Assembly (NCBI GenBank): GCA_000432135.1
Contig: HF990605.1
Location: 21,610 to 54,171, forward strand
Direction: 5' to 3'
DNA length: 32,562 nucleotides
DNA from: Firmicutes bacterium CAG:124
GTDB taxonomy: Bacteria; Bacillota; Clostridia; Oscillospirales; Oscillospiraceae
A model generated the notes under the pieces. It had not been told where the DNA came from. It did not search any database and was given only the letters and a program-made list of their open reading frames with translations. The position numbers and the translations under genes were made by a program. Below are positions 24,472-31,286 of this stretch, piece after piece (position 1 is the first letter of the stretch; each line of letters begins with the position of its first letter).

Positions 24472-24499
24472 TTGACAAATACAACTCTTTGTGTATAAT
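24472..24499 (+). promoter_or_regulatory. Promoter of the DMN-repeat peptide genes
   Basis: TTGACA (24472-24477) and TATAAT (24494-24499), both perfect, are 16 nt apart, starting 11 bp after the upstream terminator. The start of transcription would fall at about 24506, inside the dyad described next. Confidence 0.88.
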
Positions 24500-24504
24500 A
24501 ATAT

Positions 24505-24519
24505 TAGTAATGATTATTA
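24505..24519. promoter_or_regulatory. Fur-family-like 7-1-7 dyad over the transcription start
   Basis: TAGTAAT-G-ATTATTA is a 7-1-7 dyad with one broken pair. It agrees at 11 of 14 positions with the Fur consensus TGATAAT-N-ATTATCA and equally well with the PerR form. Lying just after the -10, it would block transcription when bound. Fur, PerR or Zur cannot be told apart by eye, and AT-richness lowers certainty. Confidence 0.45.
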
Positions 24520-24542
24520 TTTCTATTTTAGGAGGATATCCA

Positions 24543-24743
24543 ATGAAAAACAATTCCAACACACTCGGCCTGCACAATATGAACGGGCTGTCCGCAGACG
24601 ACAAGCGCACCTGCGCCCTGAATGACATGAACTGCCGCGCCGGTCAGCCGGAGCAGACTGCGTCTTTGCAGGATATGAACGCGGTGAACGAGCAGCCAGA
24701 CATGGCCTGCAGCATCACAAACATGAACTGCCGCAAGGATTGA
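24543..24743 (+). CDS. Small four-repeat DMN peptide 1
   Basis: A 66-residue peptide of no family I know. Methionines 13, 29, 45 and 61 mark four repeats of exactly 16 residues with the core L/I-x-(D/N)-M-N. Cores are LHNMNG, ALNDMNC, SLQDMNA and SITNMNC. Repeats 2 and 4 place the core between cysteines as C-x6-C (Cys24/31 and Cys56/63). There is no hydrophobic segment, signal peptide or double-glycine leader; the peptide is polar and acidic-to-neutral. AGGAGG (24530-24535) sits 7 nt before ATG 24543, which excludes longer upstream versions. A strong promoter with a Fur-like dyad drives it, and a paralogue follows. Metal binding, modification as a RiPP precursor, or a regulatory decoy are all possible; none is shown. 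Confidence 0.82.
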   Translation: MKNNSNTLGLHNMNGLSADDKRTCALNDMNCRAGQPEQTASLQDMNAVNEQPDMACSITNMNCRKD

Positions 24744-24753
24744 CGTCCCGCCT

Positions 24754-24785
24754 CCCCGCCTGTATGCGCAAGCGTGCAGGCGGGG
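24754..24785 (+). terminator. Hairpin between the two DMN peptide genes
   Basis: CCCCGCCTG (24754-24762) pairs perfectly with CAGGCGGGG (24777-24785). No T run follows, so it may be a processing or partial-termination element setting the ratio of the two peptides. Confidence 0.5.
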
Positions 24786-24837
24786 CCTGTATATCTGCCC
24801 GCTGTTCACGGAAAGCTATGCAAAAGGAGGCTTTTCC

Positions 24838-25047
24838 ATGAATAAGAAGCAGAAAAAAGAGCCGTTCAGTCTGAAAAACATGAACGGCCTGTCCCACGAC
24901 GATGCGCGCACCTGTGCGCTGGACGATATGAACTGCCTGAACGGGCAGGAGGAACACCGTTTCTCCCTGCAGGATATGAACGCCACTAGAAGCAGACCGT
25001 ACCGGAAGTATCACCTGACGGACATGAACGGCGAGGACGGGCGGTAG
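24838..25047 (+). CDS. Small four-repeat DMN peptide 2
   Basis: A 69-residue paralogue of the preceding peptide with the same architecture. Methionines 15, 31, 47 and 63 give four exact 16-residue repeats with cores SLKNMNG, ALDDMNC, SLQDMNA and HLTDMNG. The first two repeats are nearly identical between the paralogues (NMNGLS, DD, RTCAL, DMNC). Only one C-x6-C pair remains (Cys26/33), and the fourth repeat has lost its cysteines. The N-terminus is more basic (MNKKQKK). AAGGAGG lies before ATG 24838, in the loop of a GGAAAGC/GCTTTTCC hairpin. Conservation of repeat period across two diverged copies argues that both are translated and selected. Confidence 0.82.
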   Translation: MNKKQKKEPFSLKNMNGLSHDDARTCALDDMNCLNGQEEHRFSLQDMNATRSRPYRKYHLTDMNGEDGR

Positions 25048-25400
25048 GTCTCCAATGCGCCAGTTGTAGGGGGCGATGTGGGCATCGGCCCCTACAAAGT
25101 CTCGGCGAATCCGTACAACTCGCAAATTCCGACCGCAAAGCTGATTTACCGCAGTTATTCAAACGCAACTATCTGCAAATTTAGTTGTCCCGTAACAGGC
25201 GGCGCGTACCATAGCGCTCGTAAGGTGACTATGTGTGATTGTAACGACTAAAAATTGGTGCCTGCCTGAATAGCACCCGCAGTACGCACCAAACCGTAAC
25301 TAAGCGCCCCTTTTCTCCCCTGTCTTTTCCGGCAAGGCGGAAAAGGCAGGGCCGCCGGAGGCCCGTCCCCAAACATCCACCCCATTCACGGAGGTTTACT
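25048..25400. other. Gene-free stretch with several palindromes before rimM
   Basis: I find no convincing coding frame in these 353 bp. They hold the TTGTAGGGG palindrome (25064-25097), CAACTA/TAGTTG arms near 25168-25190, a 13-bp hairpin CCTGTCTTTTCCG / CGGAAAAGGCAGG (25319-25331 and 25338-25350, one wobble) and a small GGGCC/GGCCC hairpin near 25350. No clear -35/-10 pair is visible for rimM. Confidence 0.6.
25064..25097. repeat. REP-like palindrome with TTGTAGGGG ends
   Basis: TTGTAGGGGGCGATG and CATCGGCCCCTACAA are 15-bp arms (one mismatch) around a 4-nt loop. The form resembles dispersed intergenic palindromes seen in gut Clostridia genomes; it could also terminate the peptide transcript. 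Only one copy is in this window. Confidence 0.55.
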
Positions 25401-25889
25401 ATGAAACACCCCTATCTGCAAACCGGAAAGATCGTCAGCACGCATGGCGTACATGGCGAGGTCAAGCTTCTGCCCTGGGCCGACGGCCCGGAATTTCTGC
25501 TGCAATTCCACACGCTCTATCTGGACGGAAAAGCCTATCAGGTCGAGCAGTCGCGCGTGCAGAAGACCTGCGTGCTTCTAAAGCTGGAAGGTATCGACAC
25601 CGTAGAAGCTGCAAGCGCGCTGCGCGATAAGGTCGTCTCCATCGCGCGTGCGGACGCGAAGCTGCCGGAGGGCAGTCTGTTCATCGCCGATCTTCTGGGT
25701 CTTCCGGTCTACGACGGCGAGACGCTTCTCGGCACGCTGGCCGAGGTCATGCCCACACCTGCGAACGACGTGTACGTTGTAAAGTCCGAGGACGGGCAGG
25801 AGCATCTGATCCCCTCCGTGCCGGATTTCGTGCTCGAACGCAATCTGGACGAGGGCTATATCAGAGTCCGCCTCATCGAAGGGATGTAA
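25401..25889 (+). CDS. rimM: Ribosome maturation factor RimM
   Basis: A 162-residue factor needed for 30S subunit assembly (16S processing, S19 binding). It starts YLQTGKIVSTHGVHGEVKLL, the typical N-terminal barrel, and has the PRC-barrel part DLLGLPVYDGETLLGTLAEV and IPSVPDFVLERNLDEG. CGGAGG precedes ATG 25401. trmD follows 4 bp later, the classic pairing, but rpsP and the KH-domain gene that normally precede rimM are missing, replaced by the peptide locus and its gap. Confidence 0.96.
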   Translation: MKHPYLQTGKIVSTHGVHGEVKLLPWADGPEFLLQFHTLYLDGKAYQVEQSRVQKTCVLLKLEGIDTVEAASALRDKVVSIARADAKLPEGSLFIADLLGLPVYDGETLLGTLAEVMPTPANDVYVVKSEDGQEHLIPSVPDFVLERNLDEGYIRVRLIEGM

Positions 25890-25893
25890 CGCC

Positions 25894-26685
25894 ATGCGCT
25901 TTGATATCATGACCCTGTTCCCGGAGGCCGTCTCTCCCATGCTGAATGCCAGCATCCTCGGCCGGGCGCAGAAAAAGGGCCTGATCGAAATTCACGCCCA
26001 CCAGATCCGGGACTATACCGTCAACCGCCAGAATCAGGTTGACGATTACCCCTACGGCGGCGGACGGGGCGCCATCATGCAGTGCGACCCCCTGTGGCGC
26101 TGCTGGTGCGCGGTGTGCGACGAGATCAGCGCGCCGGTGCATACGGTTTTCCTCTCCCCCTGCGGCCCGGCTTTTGATCAGGCCAAGGCGCGGCAGCTTG
26201 AGGCAAGCTATGACAATCTCATCCTCGTCTGCGGCCATTATGAGGGCGTCGACCAGCGGTTTCTGGACGAATGCGTCGATGAGGAAATTTCCATGGGCGA
26301 TTTTGTGCTCACCGGCGGCGAAATTCCCGCCATGGCCATTGTCGATGCCGTCTCGCGCCTTATCCCCGGCGTGCTCGGCGACGAGATCTGCTTTACCGAC
26401 GAGAGCCATTGGAACGGACTGCTTGAATACCCGCAGTATTCCCGGCCCGACGAGTGGCACGGGCTGAGCGTGCCGGAGGTTCTGCGTTCCGGCGACCATG
26501 CGAAGGTCGCGCGGTGGCAGAAAAAGCAGGCAATTTTGCGGACGCTGCACCGCAGGCCGGATTTGTTTTACAAGCTGCGCTTCCCGTATAAAACGCGGGC
26601 CGAGCGTAAATTTATCGCAGAATTGGAGGCGGAGGACGATGCGTTCCGAGATCGAAACCCTAAAAACCTGGATTACCGAAAGTGA
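25894..26685 (+). CDS. trmD: tRNA (guanine-N1-)-methyltransferase TrmD
   Basis: A 263-residue SPOUT methyltransferase making m1G37 in tRNA, preventing frameshifting. It begins MRFDIMTLFPEAVSPML; DDYPYGGGRGAIM, VCGHYEGVDQRF and the deep trefoil knot segment ISMGDFVLTGGEIPAM bind AdoMet and tRNA. SHWNGLLEYPQYSRPDEW and the C-terminal helix are normal. It is coupled to rimM. The 3' end extends past the usual family end and overlaps the sirtuin gene by 47 bp. rplS, the common next gene, is absent. Confidence 0.97.
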   Translation: MRFDIMTLFPEAVSPMLNASILGRAQKKGLIEIHAHQIRDYTVNRQNQVDDYPYGGGRGAIMQCDPLWRCWCAVCDEISAPVHTVFLSPCGPAFDQAKARQLEASYDNLILVCGHYEGVDQRFLDECVDEEISMGDFVLTGGEIPAMAIVDAVSRLIPGVLGDEICFTDESHWNGLLEYPQYSRPDEWHGLSVPEVLRSGDHAKVARWQKKQAILRTLHRRPDLFYKLRFPYKTRAERKFIAELEAEDDAFRDRNPKNLDYRK

Positions 26686-27355
26686 CAATATCGTGTTCTT
26701 CGGCGGGGCAGGCGTATCGACGGAGTCCGGCATTCCGGATTTCCGCAGTACAGACGGCCTGTACCACCAGAAATTCGACTACCCGCCGGAGACGATCCTG
26801 AGCCACACGTTTTTCTATCAGAACCCGGAGTATTTCTTCCGCTTTTACCGCGAAAAAATGCTCCCACTCGACTACCAGCCGAACGAGGCGCACAAAAAGC
26901 TTGCCGCGCTCGAACAGGCGGGCAAGCTCCGCGCCATCGTCACGCAGAACATCGACGGCCTGCACCAGAAGGCAGGCAGCAAAAATGTCTTCGAGCTGCA
27001 CGGCTCCATCTACCGCAATTACTGTGAAAAATGCGGCAAATTCTATCCGCCGGAATACATCCGGGATTCAGACGGCATTCCCCGCTGCACCTGCGGCGGT
27101 CGGATCAAGCCGGACGTTGTCTTATATGAAGAAAGCCTCGACCAGAGGGTGATCGAGGGCGCGGTACGCGCGATCGCGGACGCAGAGGTGCTTATTGTCG
27201 GCGGCACGTCGCTGACGGTCTATCCGGCGGCGGGACTCATTCGCTATTATCGAGGAAACAAACTCGTACTTATCAACCGAGACGAAACACCGTATGACGG
27301 CTATGCCAATCTGATCTTCCGCGATCCCATCGGCAAGGTATTGGGGGCAATCTGA
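26639..27355 (+). CDS. cobB: Sir2-family NAD-dependent protein deacylase
   Basis: A 238-residue sirtuin removing acyl groups from lysine using NAD+. GAGVSTESGIPDFRS binds NAD, TQNIDGLHQKAG and ELHGS carry the catalytic residues (the His of ELHGS), and two cysteine pairs, CEKC and CTC, form the zinc ribbon. VGGTSLTVYPAAGL and NRDETPYD complete the Rossmann part. A frame is open from 26498, but family homology and GGAGGCGGAGG just upstream set ATG 26639. It overlaps trmD by 47 bp and is followed 4 bp later by the methyltransferase gene, so all three are probably cotranscribed. Deacetylation or another deacylation cannot be distinguished. Confidence 0.94.
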   Translation: MRSEIETLKTWITESDNIVFFGGAGVSTESGIPDFRSTDGLYHQKFDYPPETILSHTFFYQNPEYFFRFYREKMLPLDYQPNEAHKKLAALEQAGKLRAIVTQNIDGLHQKAGSKNVFELHGSIYRNYCEKCGKFYPPEYIRDSDGIPRCTCGGRIKPDVVLYEESLDQRVIEGAVRAIADAEVLIVGGTSLTVYPAAGLIRYYRGNKLVLINRDETPYDGYANLIFRDPIGKVLGAI

Positions 27356-27359
27356 CACG

Positions 27360-28229
27360 ATGACGAGAGCTGAATTTTCCGCATGGTGCAGCTCCGTCCG
27401 CCTGCTCGACGGCGCGACGGGCAGTATGCTCCGCGCTGCCGGGATGCCGGCGGGCGTCTGCTCCGAGCGCTGGATCCTTTCGCACCCGCAGCTGCTGCTT
27501 GACTTGCAGCGCGCCTATTCCGCCGCAGGCAGCGACGTGATCTACGCGCCCACATTCGGGGCCAACCACGTGCTTCTGGGCCACCACGACCTGCAAAACG
27601 AGGTTTCCGCCCTAAACCGCGACCTTGTCCAGCTCAGCCGCGAGGCGGTCGGGACAAATGCGCTCCTTGCCGGCGACATGACCACGACGGGCCAGCCCGT
27701 CACTCCGGGCGACGACAACGCGTATGCCGCACTTCTGGAAATTTACCGTGAACAGGCCGAAGCGCTTTTGATTGCAGGCGTCGATCTGTTCGCCGTGGAG
27801 ACGATGATGGGCGTGACGGAGTGCATGGCCGCAGTCGAAGCCATCCGCAGTCTGTGCGACACGCCCATTTTATGCACGCTCTCCGTCTATTCCGACGGCA
27901 AATGCTATTTTGACGGCTCTGCCGAGGAAGCGGCGGAGATCCTGCCCGGCCTTGGCGCGGACGCCGTGGGCCTCAACTGCTCGTCCGGGCCTGACCAGAT
28001 CGGCACGGTCGTGCGCATGATGAAAAAAGCCGCGCCGGAAACTCCCATCGCGGCCAAACCCAACGCAGGGCTGCCAACGATCACGGAGACCGGCGAGGCT
28101 GTCTATCATATGGATCCCGAGGACTTTGCGCGGCATATGCGTGCGCTGAAGCAGGACGGCGCAAGCCTGCTCGGCGGCTGCTGCGGCACAGGACCTGCGT
28201 ATATCGAAGCGCTCCGCGCGCTGCGCTGA
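27360..28229 (+). CDS. Homocysteine S-methyltransferase domain protein
   Basis: A 289-residue single-domain methyltransferase of the homocysteine/betaine-homocysteine family. It opens RLLDGATGSMLRAAG. Zinc-binding cysteines are visible in GLNCSSGP and in the GGCCGTGP motif near the end. It equals only the first module of cobalamin methionine synthase. It may be one part of a split MetH, or use S-methylmethionine or another donor; no cobalamin-binding partner is in the window. It starts 4 bp after the sirtuin gene and ends 3 bp from the convergent CarD gene. Confidence 0.9.
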   Translation: MTRAEFSAWCSSVRLLDGATGSMLRAAGMPAGVCSERWILSHPQLLLDLQRAYSAAGSDVIYAPTFGANHVLLGHHDLQNEVSALNRDLVQLSREAVGTNALLAGDMTTTGQPVTPGDDNAYAALLEIYREQAEALLIAGVDLFAVETMMGVTECMAAVEAIRSLCDTPILCTLSVYSDGKCYFDGSAEEAAEILPGLGADAVGLNCSSGPDQIGTVVRMMKKAAPETPIAAKPNAGLPTITETGEAVYHMDPEDFARHMRALKQDGASLLGGCCGTGPAYIEALRALR

Positions 28230-28232
28230 GCC

Positions 28233-28733
28233 TTATCCGCCCAGCTTTTCGCGCAGATAGTCCCGCACCTGCGCAGGTGGAAGTCCAAGCGCAAAGCCGA
28301 ACTCCCCGTAGAGCATCTCCTCGGCCATGCGCCAGCTGCGCAGCTCAGTCGAGTTGACGCCCCGGCGGCTGGCCGTCTGGCTGTTCTGCTTGGCATGGAG
28401 CGTCTTGCACAGGCGCAGGAGCGCAACGCAGTCGTGCCCGGATAAAATAGCGCGGTAATACTCGCCCGCCGCACGGCTGTCGGGCGGCACGTCGCCCAGC
28501 GGCTCCAGCTCCGTCAGGCGCGGAAGAAGCCGCTCCAGCTCCTCGCGCGTCAGAACAGGCCGCATGACGGCCTTCCCGTCGACCGGCGTGTAGATCGTGC
28601 CGTCGTGATAATACGGGCGCAGACGGTAATACGCGCGGTTTTTGTCCAGTCCCGCAACCTTCAGCTTCCCGGCTTCCTCGACCCGGCACACGCCCTCAAC
28701 GCCATAAACAATATATTCCCCGACTGAAAACAT
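28233..28733 (-). CDS. CarD/CdnL family transcription regulator
   Basis: A 166-residue RNA-polymerase-binding regulator. The N-terminal Tudor-like part, FSVGEYIVYGVEGVCRVEE, binds the beta subunit; the helical C-terminus (RSWRMAEEMLYGEFGFALGL) contacts promoter DNA near -10. Such proteins stabilise open complexes, often at rRNA promoters or during stress. It is a monocistronic minus-strand gene with GGAGGAAG before ATG 28733 and an extended -10 (TGGTATACT, 28789-28781) upstream. No terminator is visible in the 3 bp shared with the convergent gene. Confidence 0.93.
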   Translation of the reverse strand: MFSVGEYIVYGVEGVCRVEEAGKLKVAGLDKNRAYYRLRPYYHDGTIYTPVDGKAVMRPVLTREELERLLPRLTELEPLGDVPPDSRAAGEYYRAILSGHDCVALLRLCKTLHAKQNSQTASRRGVNSTELRSWRMAEEMLYGEFGFALGLPPAQVRDYLREKLGG

Positions 28734-28780
28734 AGGCTTCCTCCTTCTTTTCCGGATAAACGTAACTTCTTACAGATACC

Positions 28781-28789
28781 AGTATACCA
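28781..28789 (-). promoter_or_regulatory. Extended -10 of the CarD gene
   Basis: On the minus strand TGGTATACT is an extended -10 about 50 bp before the start codon; no good -35 is at the right distance. Confidence 0.5.
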
Positions 28790-28846
28790 GATTCCGAAAG
28801 AAAAGTGTAAGCCTTTTTTCAACTTTTTTTGCGTTTTTCTTCCGAA

Positions 28847-28875
28847 CGGCGGACAACCTTACGGCTTGTCCGCCG
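28847..28875 (-). terminator. Hairpin at the end of the CmpB-like gene
   Basis: CGGCGGACAA and TTGTCCGCCG pair perfectly over 10 bp with a 9-nt loop that contains the stop codon of the CmpB-like gene. T-rich tracts on the minus strand are weak, so termination is likely but not certain. Confidence 0.6.
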
Positions 28876-29614
28876 TAGTTGCACCGCCTGGGCGGCGGTG
28901 CAGGAATTCATCGAAGGCGTCGATGCGCTCAGTCAGGGGTTTGATGGACACAAAACGGAAGAAGCCGCCGCGCGATTGCATCTTATGCCACAGCTTCTGC
29001 ACGTCGATGGCGTCATAGACGCTCTTGTCGATCTGCGCGGCCTTTTTCTGCACGACCGCACCCAGATGGACAGAGAAGCACAGATCGATCAGGAAAATGC
29101 CGAAGCACACGCCGACCATGAATGAGGCCAGCGGGTGCGCCACGAACCACTCGACCAGCTTCCGGAGTCTCGGATAGAGCAGGAAGTAATACCCCAGCGA
29201 CAAAACGCCCCAGAAAAACGTAAACAGCGGGCAGATAATGCCCTGGATATTGCCCCAGAGCTTGCTGTAGTCCCAGAGGCGCAGATGGAAGCCCTTGAAG
29301 CTTACAAGTCCGACGATGTATTCCAGCAGCGTCATCGCCAGCGCCATGACGACGAACATCACAGGATAATACCAGAACGTGCCGGAAAACGAGCCGAAGA
29401 GCGTATGATCGAGTTCCGAAAGAATAAACAGCAGCACCGTGCCGAAGCCGTAGAGCGGCAGGCAGGGGCCGAACAGGAAGCCGGGGTTCAGCCATTTGCG
29501 CTCCGGGTTCGCGCCGGAGAAGAAGCGGCGGAAAAACAGTTCCAGCACCCAGCCGCCGACGCCGCCGAAGAAAAACAGATACAGAACGATCAGAAACACC
29601 TGAAATTTGGACAT
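28859..29614 (-). CDS. CmpB-type (ABC transporter type IV-like) membrane protein
   Basis: A 251-residue polytopic membrane protein. GGWVLELFFRRFFSG and WLNPGFLFGPCLPLYGFG are the hallmark start of the family named putative ABC-transporter type IV (CmpB). About five helices follow, then a polar C-terminal tail of about 60 residues. The biochemical role is not established. It is read from a TTGACA promoter divergent from the hydrogenase gene and has GGAGG before ATG 29614. Confidence 0.85.
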   Translation of the reverse strand: MSKFQVFLIVLYLFFFGGVGGWVLELFFRRFFSGANPERKWLNPGFLFGPCLPLYGFGTVLLFILSELDHTLFGSFSGTFWYYPVMFVVMALAMTLLEYIVGLVSFKGFHLRLWDYSKLWGNIQGIICPLFTFFWGVLSLGYYFLLYPRLRKLVEWFVAHPLASFMVGVCFGIFLIDLCFSVHLGAVVQKKAAQIDKSVYDAIDVQKLWHKMQSRGGFFRFVSIKPLTERIDAFDEFLHRRPGGATTADKP

Positions 29615-29640
29615 AGCGACCTCCGCATTCTTTTTTCCTC

Positions 29641-29669
29641 AGCTTACGACATTCCTATTCCGCTGTCAA
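29641..29669 (-). promoter_or_regulatory. Promoter of the CmpB-like gene
   Basis: On the minus strand TTGACA (29669-29664) and TAAGCT (29646-29641) are 17 nt apart, about 27 bp before the start codon. Confidence 0.6.
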
Positions 29670-29683
29670 GCCAAAAGAAAACA

Positions 29684-29712
29684 GTGACGTTTTGCGCCAG
29701 ATATGGTATACT
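29684..29712 (+). promoter_or_regulatory. Promoter of the [FeFe] hydrogenase gene
   Basis: GTGACG (29684-29689), 17 nt, TATACT (29707-29712), with TGG making an extended -10. It lies 32 bp before the ATG, back to back with the CmpB-like promoter. Confidence 0.7.
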
Positions 29713-29743
29713 GTCGGCAGATTATGCAAAGGAGCGTTTTATC

Positions 29744-31273
29744 ATGCGCGGCATCCCGTCTCTTATCACCGACATCCGAAAACAGGTCTTTGCCGAGGTC
29801 GCCAGAATGGCCTACTCCGGCGACTACACCGACATGGAGGACATCCCCTTCAAGATCGTCCCCGGCCAGAGCCCGCTGCACCGCGAATCTGTGTTCCTCG
29901 AACGCGCTATTGCGGGCGAACGCGTGCGCCTCGCGATGGGTCTGTCCTTACAGCCCGTGCAGACGCGCACACTTCTGACTGAGGGCATGGACCAGGCGGC
30001 CATCGCCGAGCAGTATTATGAGCCGCCGCTCGTCAACATCATCCCCTACGCCTGCCACGCCTGCCCGACGAAGCAGTACCGCGTGACAGAGCTGTGTCAG
30101 GGCTGTCTTGCCTCCTCGTGCCAGCGCGTGTGCCCGAAGGGCGCCGTCAAATTCGTCAACGGCAAGAGCCGCATCGACCAGAAGCTGTGCATCAAGTGCG
30201 GCAAATGCGCCAGATCCTGTCCGTATAACGCCATTACGTATCTGGAGCGGCCCTGTCAGGCCGCCTGCGGCATGGACGCCATCGGCGTCGACGAATACGG
30301 CAAGGCGTGCATCGACTATGACCGCTGTGTCTCCTGCGGCCAGTGTCTGGTCAGCTGCCCGTTCGGCGCGATCGTCGACAAGAGCCAGATCTATCAGGTC
30401 ATCCGCTCCATCCTTGAAGGCAACGAAGTCGTGGCCATCGTCGCGCCGTCGTTCGTCGGGCAGTTCGGCAGGGACGTGACCGTTCCGAAGTTCCTGACCG
30501 CCATGAAGCAGCGCGGCTTTGCCGACGTGGTCGGGGTAGCGGGCTTTGCCGACGTGGTCGAGGTCGCGGCCGGCGCGGATATCTGCACGATTGAAGAAGC
30601 GCACGACTTTCTGGAAAAGGTACCGAACGAGCAGCGCTTCATGGCGACCTCCTGCTGCCCGTCGTGGCGGATGATGGCGCGCAGGCTCTTCCCGGCGGAG
30701 TCCGGCAATATCTCCATGACGTACACGCCGATGGTCTACACGGCGCGGCTCGTCAAAAAAGAACACCCGAACAGCAAGGTTGTCTTCATCGGCCCGTGCG
30801 CGGCAAAAAAGCTGGAAGCCATGCAGGAGGATATCCGCACGGACGTTGATTTTGTCCTGACCTACGAAGAACTCATGGGCATCTTTGAGGCCAAGGAGAT
30901 CAATTTCTCCGCGCTTCCCGACAGCCCCGATCTGGACGAGGGCACGCGGGCCGGACGCGGCTTCGCCGTCGCAGGCGGCGTGGCTGCCGCAGTGGAGGAA
31001 CTGATTCATAAAGAGCACCCGGATATCGAACTCAAAACACAGCGGGCTGACGGCCTGCGCGACTGCCGGAAGCTGCTGATGCTGGCCAAGGCCGGAAAGC
31101 TCGACGGATATCTGCTCGAGGGCATGGCCTGCCCCGGCGGCTGCGTGGCGGGCGCGGGTACGGTCGTCTCGGCAGACACAGCAGCAAAAAAGCTGGCGCA
31201 GCATATGGCACAGGCCAGCGGCGAAACGGCGAAGGACAGCAAATACCGCGAGCTGGCCGACCAGCTGAACTGA
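29744..31273 (+). CDS. Monomeric [FeFe] hydrogenase, group B-like
   Basis: A 509-residue ferredoxin-type hydrogenase (2 H+ + 2 e- to H2). The N-terminal third is cysteine-rich: an unusual set at about 104-130 (CHAC, CQGC, C-x4-C-x3-C), then two standard [4Fe-4S] motifs, Cys149/152/155/159 and Cys195/198/201/205. The H-cluster domain carries TSCCPSW (302-308), PCAAKK (351-356) and MACPGGC (461-467). PCAAKK and the cysteine pattern fit the group B enzymes of Clostridia. Residues 258-266 and 267-275 are a tandem duplication, GFADVVGVA/GFADVVEVA, coming from a 27-bp repeat. AAAGGAG precedes ATG 29744. No hydE, hydF or hydG maturase is in the window. It could discharge reduced ferredoxin made by IorAB. 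Confidence 0.92.
   Translation: MRGIPSLITDIRKQVFAEVARMAYSGDYTDMEDIPFKIVPGQSPLHRESVFLERAIAGERVRLAMGLSLQPVQTRTLLTEGMDQAAIAEQYYEPPLVNIIPYACHACPTKQYRVTELCQGCLASSCQRVCPKGAVKFVNGKSRIDQKLCIKCGKCARSCPYNAITYLERPCQAACGMDAIGVDEYGKACIDYDRCVSCGQCLVSCPFGAIVDKSQIYQVIRSILEGNEVVAIVAPSFVGQFGRDVTVPKFLTAMKQRGFADVVGVAGFADVVEVAAGADICTIEEAHDFLEKVPNEQRFMATSCCPSWRMMARRLFPAESGNISMTYTPMVYTARLVKKEHPNSKVVFIGPCAAKKLEAMQEDIRTDVDFVLTYEELMGIFEAKEINFSALPDSPDLDEGTRAGRGFAVAGGVAAAVEELIHKEHPDIELKTQRADGLRDCRKLLMLAKAGKLDGYLLEGMACPGGCVAGAGTVVSADTAAKKLAQHMAQASGETAKDSKYRELADQLN
30515..30568 (+). repeat. 27-bp in-frame tandem duplication inside the hydrogenase gene
   Basis: Copies at 30515-30541 and 30542-30568 match at 25 of 27 bases and keep the frame, adding nine residues next to the start of the H-cluster domain. 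Confidence 0.93.
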
Positions 31274-31286
31274 GAGGGTGACAGAC

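Noticed and set aside
24528..24809. Minus-strand frame across DMN peptide 1 with repeated VHI motifs
   Set aside because: The apparent repeat is just the complement of the plus-strand DMN repeats; no promoter or ribosome site on that strand.
24543..25047. DMN genes as a CRISPR array or simple DNA repeat
   Set aside because: The repetition is at protein level with a 48-bp period and diverged codons; no identical DNA repeats or spacers exist.
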